Part shown: piece by piece, positions 13,847 through 19,130 of the stretch | Layout of the letters: each line of letters opens with the position of its first letter | How positions within the stretch are numbered: position 1 is the stretch's first letter | The notes under the pieces: generated by a model | Database searches by the model: none | What the model was told of the DNA's origin: nothing | What the model saw: only the letters and a program-made list of their open reading frames with translations | Translations under genes and position numbers: made by a program | Assembly (NCBI GenBank): GCA_937996825.1 | Contig: CALKUJ010000135.1 | Span: forward strand, 1 to 19,130 | Direction of reading: 5' to 3' | DNA from: an uncultured Polynucleobacter sp. | Lineage (GTDB): Bacteria; Pseudomonadota; Gammaproteobacteria; Burkholderiales; Burkholderiaceae | DNA: 19,130 bases

Positions 13847-13868
13847 GGCAAGCCGTTTTAAGGAATCC

Positions 13869-15677
13869 ATGGATCATATACGTAACTTTTCTATCATTGC
13901 CCATATCGACCACGGAAAGTCGACCCTAGCAGACCGAATTATTCAGCTATGTGGGGGCCTTTCAGATCGCGAAATGGAAGCTCAAGTCCTTGATTCTATG
14001 GACATTGAGAAAGAACGCGGCATCACCATCAAGGCCCAAACAGCGGCTTTGAACTACAAAGCCCGCGATGGCAAGATTTACAACCTCAACTTGATTGATA
14101 CCCCAGGACACGTCGACTTCTCTTATGAAGTCAGTCGCTCATTGTCTGCTTGTGAAGGGGCTTTATTGGTGGTGGATGCCAGTCAAGGTGTTGAGGCTCA
14201 AACAGTCGCTAACTGTTACACAGCCATTGAATTGGGTGTGGAAGTAGTACCTGTTTTAAACAAAATTGACTTACCTCAGGCAGATCCTGATCGCGCCAAG
14301 CAAGAAATTGAAGATGTGATTGGTATCGATGCTACAGACGCTGTGTCTTGTTCAGCAAAAACTGGTTTGGGCGTTCAAGATGTTCTTGAAGATCTGATTA
14401 AAAAAGTGCCGCCACCAACTGGTGATGCAACCGCACCTTTGCAAGCATTGATCGTTGACTCGTGGTTCGATAACTATGTGGGTGTGGTGATGTTGGTGCG
14501 TGTGATCAACGGCACACTCAAACCAAAAGACAAAGTTTTATTGATGGCCTCAGGCAGCCAACATTTGGTTGAGCATGTCGGTGTCTTCACGCCAAAGTCA
14601 GTTGATCGTCCAGAGCTATCAGCTGGTCAAGTAGGCTTCATCATTGCTGGCATTAAAGAACTTAAGGCTGCTAAAGTGGGTGACACTGTTACTCATGCAC
14701 CAGGTCAACAAAACAGAATGCCAGCATCTGCACCATTACCAGGCTTTAAGGAAGTGCAGCCTCAGGTGTTTGCAGGTTTGTATCCGGTTGAATCAAATCA
14801 ATACGACGCCTTGCGTGAATCACTTGAAAAGTTAAAGTTAAACGATGCGGCATTGATGTATGAACCGGAAGTTTCTCAAGCGCTTGGTTTTGGATTCCGT
14901 TGTGGCTTCTTAGGTTTATTGCACATGGAGATTGTGCAAGAGCGTTTAGAGCGTGAGTTCAATATGGAACTCATCACCACTGCTCCAACGGTGGTTTACG
15001 AAGTTGAGCTCAAAGATGGTTCAAAGATCGTGGTTGATAATCCATCAAAAATGCCAGATCCAAGTCGTATTGAAATGATCATGGAGCCGATTGTGGTGGT
15101 CAACTTGTTCATGCCACAAGAGTATGTTGGTTCAGTGATCACCTTGTGTACAGGCAAACGCGGTATACAAATGGACATGCAGTATGTGGGTCGTCAAGTG
15201 AAGTTGACTTATGAAATGCCGATGGCTGAAATCGTGCTCGATTTCTTTGATCGCTTGAAGTCTATTTCACGTGGTTACGCCTCTATGGATTATGAGTTCA
15301 AAGAATATCGTGCTTCAGATGTGGTCAAGGTTGATATCTTGATCAACAGTGAAAAAGTAGATGCACTATCCATCATCGTTCACAGAAGTAACAGTCAATA
15401 CCGTGGCCGTGAGGTTGTGGCGAAGATGCGCGAGATCATTCCTCGTCAGATGTTTGACGTGGCGATTCAGGCGGCGATTGGTAGCGGCATCATAGCCCGT
15501 GAAAACGTGAAGGCTTTGCGTAAAAACGTTTTGGCCAAGTGTTATGGCGGTGACATCACACGTAAGAAGAAATTACTAGAGAAGCAAAAAGAAGGTAAGC
15601 GACGCATGAAGCAAGTAGGCAGTGTGGAGATTCCACAAGAAGCCTTCTTGGCCATCTTGCAAGTGGAGGACAAGTAA
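13869..15677 (+). CDS. lepA: Elongation factor 4 (LepA), ribosome-associated GTPase
   Basis: A 602-residue EF4/LepA, a translational GTPase that acts on the 30S/70S ribosome, proposed in back-translocation and 30S assembly. The G domain shows AHIDHGKST (11-19), RGITIKA (50-56), DTPGH (77-81), NKID (131-134) and SAK (162-164). The EF-G-like domains and the LepA-specific C-terminal domain (GGDITRKKKLLEKQKEGKRR) are complete, at family length. ATG 13869 has AAGGA at 13860-13864. The lepB start overlaps the stop by one base (TAATG), so lepA-lepB translation is coupled, as in E. coli. It follows the strong terminator of the protease gene, so it begins a new transcription unit. Confidence 0.98.
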   Translation: MDHIRNFSIIAHIDHGKSTLADRIIQLCGGLSDREMEAQVLDSMDIEKERGITIKAQTAALNYKARDGKIYNLNLIDTPGHVDFSYEVSRSLSACEGALLVVDASQGVEAQTVANCYTAIELGVEVVPVLNKIDLPQADPDRAKQEIEDVIGIDATDAVSCSAKTGLGVQDVLEDLIKKVPPPTGDATAPLQALIVDSWFDNYVGVVMLVRVINGTLKPKDKVLLMASGSQHLVEHVGVFTPKSVDRPELSAGQVGFIIAGIKELKAAKVGDTVTHAPGQQNRMPASAPLPGFKEVQPQVFAGLYPVESNQYDALRESLEKLKLNDAALMYEPEVSQALGFGFRCGFLGLLHMEIVQERLEREFNMELITTAPTVVYEVELKDGSKIVVDNPSKMPDPSRIEMIMEPIVVVNLFMPQEYVGSVITLCTGKRGIQMDMQYVGRQVKLTYEMPMAEIVLDFFDRLKSISRGYASMDYEFKEYRASDVVKVDILINSEKVDALSIIVHRSNSQYRGREVVAKMREIIPRQMFDVAIQAAIGSGIIARENVKALRKNVLAKCYGGDITRKKKLLEKQKEGKRRMKQVGSVEIPQEAFLAILQVEDK

Positions 15678-16483
15678 TGAACTTCGCTTTGATACTTTTG
15701 ATTTTGTCACTGGTGACAGGTGTTGCTTGGGTTGCCGATAAATTGGTGTTTGCGCCCAAAAGGAAGGCAGCAGGCATTGATCGCATGCCTTTGTGGTTGG
15801 AATACACCGCCAGCTTTTTCCCAGTCATTTTTGCAGTTTTCTTTTTGCGTTCATTCTTATTTGAGCCGTTCAAGATCCCATCAGGCTCCATGATTCCTAC
15901 CTTGATGATTGGTGATTTTATTTTGGTCAATAAATTCACTTATGGTGTTCGTCTACCAGTCATCAATAAAAAAGTGATTGAAATGAATTCACCCGAGCGT
16001 GGTGATGTGGCAGTTTTTCGTTTTCCCAAAGATGAATCAGTCGATTACATCAAGCGCGTGATTGGTTTGCCAGGTGATGTGATTTCTTACCAGGGCAAGC
16101 GCTTGACCATCAATGGCCAAGAGTTTCAATCTGAAGCGAAACCAGACTACCTTGACCCTGAAGGCATGACATATGCCAAATTCTTCACAGAAACTTTCCC
16201 CAAAGAATTTGGTGGGCATTCTTATAACGTTTTAAATCATCCTGAGCGTCCTCCTGGGATTTTTGTACAAGATCGTTTCCCTTATGCGGAAAACTGTACT
16301 TACACCATGACTGGTGTGACTTGCACAGTGCCAAAAGGTCATTACTTTGTGATGGGGGATAACCGAGATAATTCAGCAGACTCTCGCTTTTGGGGTTTTG
16401 TGCCTGAAAATAATTTGGTTGGTAAAGCCTTCTTTGTTTGGATGAATTTAGGCGACCTTAAACGCATTGGGCGTTTTGAGTGA
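15677..16483 (+). CDS. lepB: Signal peptidase I
   Basis: A 268-residue type I signal peptidase that removes signal peptides from secreted proteins at the periplasmic face of the inner membrane. Two membrane segments lie at about 3-22 and 45-62. The Ser-Lys dyad is Ser71 (PSGSMIPTL) and Lys126 (DYIKRVIGLPGD); the conserved GDNRDNSADSRFWGFVP box is near 223-239. A loop of about 50 residues between these boxes carries Cys-containing segments (ENCTYTMTGVTCTVPKG), as in other proteobacterial LepB. ATG 15677 has GGAGGA at 15665-15670. The stop overlaps the rnc GTG by 4 nt (GTGA). Confidence 0.97.
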   Translation: MNFALILLILSLVTGVAWVADKLVFAPKRKAAGIDRMPLWLEYTASFFPVIFAVFFLRSFLFEPFKIPSGSMIPTLMIGDFILVNKFTYGVRLPVINKKVIEMNSPERGDVAVFRFPKDESVDYIKRVIGLPGDVISYQGKRLTINGQEFQSEAKPDYLDPEGMTYAKFFTETFPKEFGGHSYNVLNHPERPPGIFVQDRFPYAENCTYTMTGVTCTVPKGHYFVMGDNRDNSADSRFWGFVPENNLVGKAFFVWMNLGDLKRIGRFE

Positions 16484-17307
16484 GCAAAGTGGCCAAGAGC
16501 GATATGACTCCTCGCGCACCTCTTGATATCAAACTCTTGCAGGAACGTTTGGGGTATACGTTTCAAAAGCCTGATCTATTGATGCAGGCATTGACTCACC
16601 GCAGCCATAGTAAAAAGAATAATGAGCGTTTAGAGTTTTTAGGCGATTCAGTTTTGAACTGCACTGTTGCGGAAATGCTGTATGAACGTTATGGTGATTT
16701 GGATGAGGGTGACTTATCCAGAGTTCGAGCTAATTTGGTCAAGCAACAAGCTTTGTATGAAATCGCTCAAGCATTACAGCTCTCTGATTGTTTGCGTTTG
16801 GGTGAGGGTGAGCTCAAAAGTGGTGGCTTTAAACGACCATCCATTTTGGCCGACAGTTTTGAAGCGATTGTGGGCGCCATCTTTTTAGATTCTGGCTTTG
16901 ACTCCTCTAAAAAGGTATTGAGAAAGTGGTATTCACAAATCTTGGAGCATGTTGATCCAAGAACTTTGGGTAAAGATGATAAGACGCTCTTGCAGGAATA
17001 CCTGCAGGGCCATCAATTACCGCTGCCAATCTACACTGTCGTTGCAACCACGGGTGTGGCTCATAATCAACAATTTGAAGTTGAGTGCTCCATCCCAAGC
17101 CTCAAGGTAACGCTCAATGGCAAAGGCCCCTCACGCAGAGCTGCTGAGCAAGCGGCTGCCAAATTATCCTTAGATGCTGCGCAAAAGATTGTTTCTCAAT
17201 CTGGTAGAAAGCCTAAGAAAACCAAAGCAACAAAAAAGAAAGCATCTTTGGTCACAGCCAAAGATCCTACTGATGATCAGCTGAATTTGAAGTTGAAGTC
17301 AGAGTAA
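16480..17307 (+). CDS. rnc: Ribonuclease III
   Basis: A 275-residue RNase III, which cuts double-stranded RNA in rRNA precursors and mRNAs. The signature NERLEFLGDSVL holds Glu49, Glu52 and Asp56; ADSFEA adds Asp125 and Glu128, completing the two-metal site. The double-stranded RNA-binding domain covers about 155-235 (LLQEYLQG, then SRRAAEQAAAKLSL). After it comes a lysine-rich tail (about 243-258, GRKPKKTKATKKKA) that E. coli RNase III lacks. The start is uncertain: GTG 16480 overlaps the lepB stop, while in-frame ATG 16504 would give an N-terminus closer to E. coli length. Neither has a strong ribosome binding site. Confidence 0.96.
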   Translation: MSKVAKSDMTPRAPLDIKLLQERLGYTFQKPDLLMQALTHRSHSKKNNERLEFLGDSVLNCTVAEMLYERYGDLDEGDLSRVRANLVKQQALYEIAQALQLSDCLRLGEGELKSGGFKRPSILADSFEAIVGAIFLDSGFDSSKKVLRKWYSQILEHVDPRTLGKDDKTLLQEYLQGHQLPLPIYTVVATTGVAHNQQFEVECSIPSLKVTLNGKGPSRRAAEQAAAKLSLDAAQKIVSQSGRKPKKTKATKKKASLVTAKDPTDDQLNLKLKSE

Positions 17308-17329
17308 AGTAAAAACCAAGGAATCGTTG

Positions 17330-18235
17330 ATGTCATTTCGATGTGGAACCGTAGCGCTGGTAGGTCGCCCTAACGTAGGCAAGTCAACTTTGCTGAATGC
17401 ATTGGTGGGTCAAAAAGTCAGTATCACCTCCCGCAAAGCTCAAACAACTCGTCATCGTATTTTGGGCGTTAACACCACTGAGACTGCACAATTTATTTTG
17501 GTCGATACGCCAGGTTTTCAAACAAAATATAACAACGCCATGAACAAGGTCATGAACCGCACGGTGAAAACCACCATGGCGGATGTTGATGTGATTCTGT
17601 TTGTGGTTGAGTCAGGCTACTGGAGCAAGGCAGACGAGCAGGTGCTTGAGATATTGCCGAAAAATATCCCAGTGGTTTTGCTGGCCAATAAATTGGATGT
17701 GTTTGCTTCAAGGGCCGATGCCCCAGAAGATCGAGATCAAAAGTTATTTACTTTCATGCGTGAAATGAGTGAGAAGTTTGAATTCTCAGAAATCATTCCG
17801 ATGACTGCTAAAAATACCGATGATGTGAAGCGTTTATTAGGATTCTTAGAGCCATACTTGCCTGAGCAAGAAGCAATCTATGAGCCAGACATGTTGACTG
17901 ATCGCAGTGAGAAGTTTTTGGCCGCTGAAATTTTGAGAGAAAAAGTATTTCGTCACACAGGCGATGAGTTGCCTTATGCCAGCGCTGTGATCATCGACCA
18001 GTTCAAGATGGATGGCACGATGCGCCGCATTGCTGCCACCATTTTGGTGGATCGCGAAAGTCACAAGGCCATGGTGATTGGTGAAAAAGGCGCAAAACTC
18101 AAGCGCATATCCACTGAGGCTCGCCAAGACATGGAAAAGCTATTTGATGGCAAAGTATTCTTAGAAACTTGGGTCAAGGTCAAAAGTGGTTGGGCCGATG
18201 ATCGCGTCATTCTGCGTGAGCAGGGCATAGAGTAA
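17330..18235 (+). CDS. era: GTPase Era (16S rRNA-binding assembly factor)
   Basis: A 301-residue Era, an essential GTPase that binds the 3' end of 16S rRNA during 30S assembly. The G domain has GRPNVGKS (12-19), DTPG (59-62) and NKLD (120-123), with TSRKAQTTRHRI as the switch I region. The C-terminal KH domain shows the VIGEKGAKLKRIS loop near 249-261. The start is ATG 17330 with AAGGA at 17318-17322, 7 nt upstream; a TTG immediately before it is not needed. It sits between rnc and recO in the standard order, 22 bp after rnc and 9 bp before recO. Confidence 0.97.
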   Translation: MSFRCGTVALVGRPNVGKSTLLNALVGQKVSITSRKAQTTRHRILGVNTTETAQFILVDTPGFQTKYNNAMNKVMNRTVKTTMADVDVILFVVESGYWSKADEQVLEILPKNIPVVLLANKLDVFASRADAPEDRDQKLFTFMREMSEKFEFSEIIPMTAKNTDDVKRLLGFLEPYLPEQEAIYEPDMLTDRSEKFLAAEILREKVFRHTGDELPYASAVIIDQFKMDGTMRRIAATILVDRESHKAMVIGEKGAKLKRISTEARQDMEKLFDGKVFLETWVKVKSGWADDRVILREQGIE

Positions 18236-18244
18236 TTTGCAATC

Positions 18245-18967
18245 ATGTCGACTCGCGTCAACGATGAACCTGCTTTTGTACTGCACAGCATTCCGTACAA
18301 AGAAACCAGCTTAATTCTTGATGTGTTCACGCGCTCTTATGGGCGCATGGCTTTGATTGCCAAGGGCGCAAAGCGCCCACATTCTGTATTGCGACCTGTC
18401 TTACAACGCTTTCAACCTCTGGCAGTTTCTTGGAGCGGCAAAAGTGAACTACGCACCATGACCAAAGCCGAGTGGTTGGGTGGTGTACCCCCATTGGTAG
18501 GCGATGCTTTGTTGTGTGGCTTTTATCTGAATGAACTCTTGGTCAAATTCATTGCCAGAGAAGACTCTTACGAAGACTTGTACGAAGAGTATGCCAAAAC
18601 GGTTCACTTGCTTGGTCAAGATCCTAAAGACCTAGAACCCATATTGCGTCCCTTTGAACTCACTTTATTAAAAGAGGCCGGCTTTGCCGCAGCCTTGAAC
18701 TTTTGTATCGATACCCAAACAACTCCTGAGGAAGATGAGCATTATGTTTATCAGCCAGAGAGAGGTATTCGTAAGCTTCAAGCGGATGATCCAGGTCATT
18801 GGCCTGTGATGACAGGCAAGCACTTGCTTTGTATGAATGACAAAAACTACCAAGATCCAGAGACCTTGATTCAGAGTAAGGCGCTCACGCGTTTCTTGTT
18901 AGGTCTGCACTTACCCGATCAAGCCATGATGACCCGGCAGATTTTGATTGATTTGAAAAAGATCTAA
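18245..18967 (+). CDS. recO: DNA repair protein RecO
   Basis: A 240-residue RecO, which with RecR loads RecA onto SSB-coated single-stranded DNA. The N-terminal OB fold is recognisable from AFVLHSIPYKETSLILDVFTRSYGRMALIAKGAKR, followed by the helical domain (LLCGFYLNELLVKF, LRPFELTLLKEAGF). There is no four-cysteine zinc knuckle; only isolated cysteines are present, as in the E. coli type. ATG 18245 lies 9 bp after the era stop and has no clear Shine-Dalgarno, so it is probably translated by coupling with era. Confidence 0.95.
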   Translation: MSTRVNDEPAFVLHSIPYKETSLILDVFTRSYGRMALIAKGAKRPHSVLRPVLQRFQPLAVSWSGKSELRTMTKAEWLGGVPPLVGDALLCGFYLNELLVKFIAREDSYEDLYEEYAKTVHLLGQDPKDLEPILRPFELTLLKEAGFAAALNFCIDTQTTPEEDEHYVYQPERGIRKLQADDPGHWPVMTGKHLLCMNDKNYQDPETLIQSKALTRFLLGLHLPDQAMMTRQILIDLKKI

Positions 18968-19004
18968 AGCACACCATGGTCATTAAATAGGCATAATTCA
19001 TAAC

Positions 19005-19130
19005 ATGTCACAAAAACCTAAAAACATCATTGATCTAGGTATCAACATTGATCATGTGGCCACGCTAAGAAATGCTCGTGGCACGACTTATCCTGATCCT
19101 TTGAAAGCTGCGCAACTTGCTGAAGAATAT
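19005..19130 (+). CDS. pdxJ: Pyridoxine 5'-phosphate synthase, N-terminal part (cut by window edge)
   Basis: The first 42 codons of PdxJ, which condenses 1-deoxyxylulose 5-phosphate with 3-amino-2-oxopropyl phosphate to form pyridoxine 5'-phosphate. The visible segment LGINIDHVATLRNARGT, with the Asn and His of NIDHVAT that line the phosphate and metal site, followed by YPDPLKAAQLAE, is diagnostic. The rest runs beyond the window. It begins 37 bp after recO, in the conserved era-recO-pdxJ order. No Shine-Dalgarno precedes the ATG; CATAAT at 18992-18997 lies 7 nt upstream and could be a -10 box of a leaderless start, though no -35 supports it. Confidence 0.95.
   Translation, partial: MSQKPKNIIDLGINIDHVATLRNARGTTYPDPLKAAQLAEEY

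Noticed and set aside
1..19130. Mobile elements, prophage genes, CRISPR arrays, tRNA/rRNA genes, riboswitches or toxin-antitoxin pairs.
   Set aside because: I saw no transposase or integrase frame, no regularly spaced repeats, no cloverleaf-like sequence and no sharp composition change; the window is conserved housekeeping DNA.

Overview
The window is a dense housekeeping stretch of about 19 kb from a low-to-moderate-GC betaproteobacterium. The protein sequences and gene order (rne/rluC ... yceD-rpmF-plsX-fabHDG-acpP-fabF ... degP/mucD-lepA-lepB-rnc-era-recO-pdxJ) fit the Burkholderiales. The AT-leaning base composition suggests a Polynucleobacter-like freshwater member of the Burkholderiaceae. 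The taxon is an inference from gene order and composition, not a database result.

Layout. (1) 1-407, minus: the 5' end of rne, cut by the window edge. (2) 408-721: the only non-coding stretch over 300 bp; it holds the long rne leader and a crowded divergent promoter region. (3) 722-4214, plus: rluC, a fumarylacetoacetate-hydrolase-family gene, a HAD phosphatase and an S49 (SppA-like) peptidase. (4) 4247-5654, minus: a two-gene island, maf (YceF type) followed by an RsmI-like tetrapyrrole methylase. It converges on the peptidase gene and diverges from yceD with only 13 bp between start codons. (5) 5668-12000, plus: yceD, rpmF and the fatty-acid synthesis cluster plsX-fabH-fabD-fabG-acpP-fabF, ended by an intrinsic terminator. 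(6) 12196-13713: a periplasmic DegP/MucD protease with its own promoter and terminator. (7) 13869-19130: lepA-lepB-rnc-era-recO-pdxJ, with pdxJ cut by the right edge.

Functional logic. The centre is the core of type II fatty acid and phospholipid synthesis: ACP, malonyl transfer, condensation, ketoreduction and acyl-phosphate formation. It is linked, as in E. coli, to ribosomal protein L32 and the 23S-associated YceD. Around it sit RNA metabolism and ribosome assembly genes (RNase E, RluC, RNase III, Era, LepA) and envelope protein processing genes (S49 peptidase, DegP, signal peptidase I).

I found no phage, IS element, CRISPR array, tRNA/rRNA gene or obvious defence or biosynthetic novelty. 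The points of interest are regulatory or organisational: an intrinsic terminator embedded in the coding end of the convergent methylase gene, a degP locus without the usual rpoE-rseA-rseB genes and with a leader that can fold two ways, a structured rne leader, a terminator 18 bp before plsX, and several genes with no Shine-Dalgarno and a possible -10 box right at the start codon. Four starts were set inside the longest open frames: the HAD gene at 2537, yceD at 5668, fabG at 9709 (GTG) and era at 17330. rpmF (59 codons) was read directly from the sequence.
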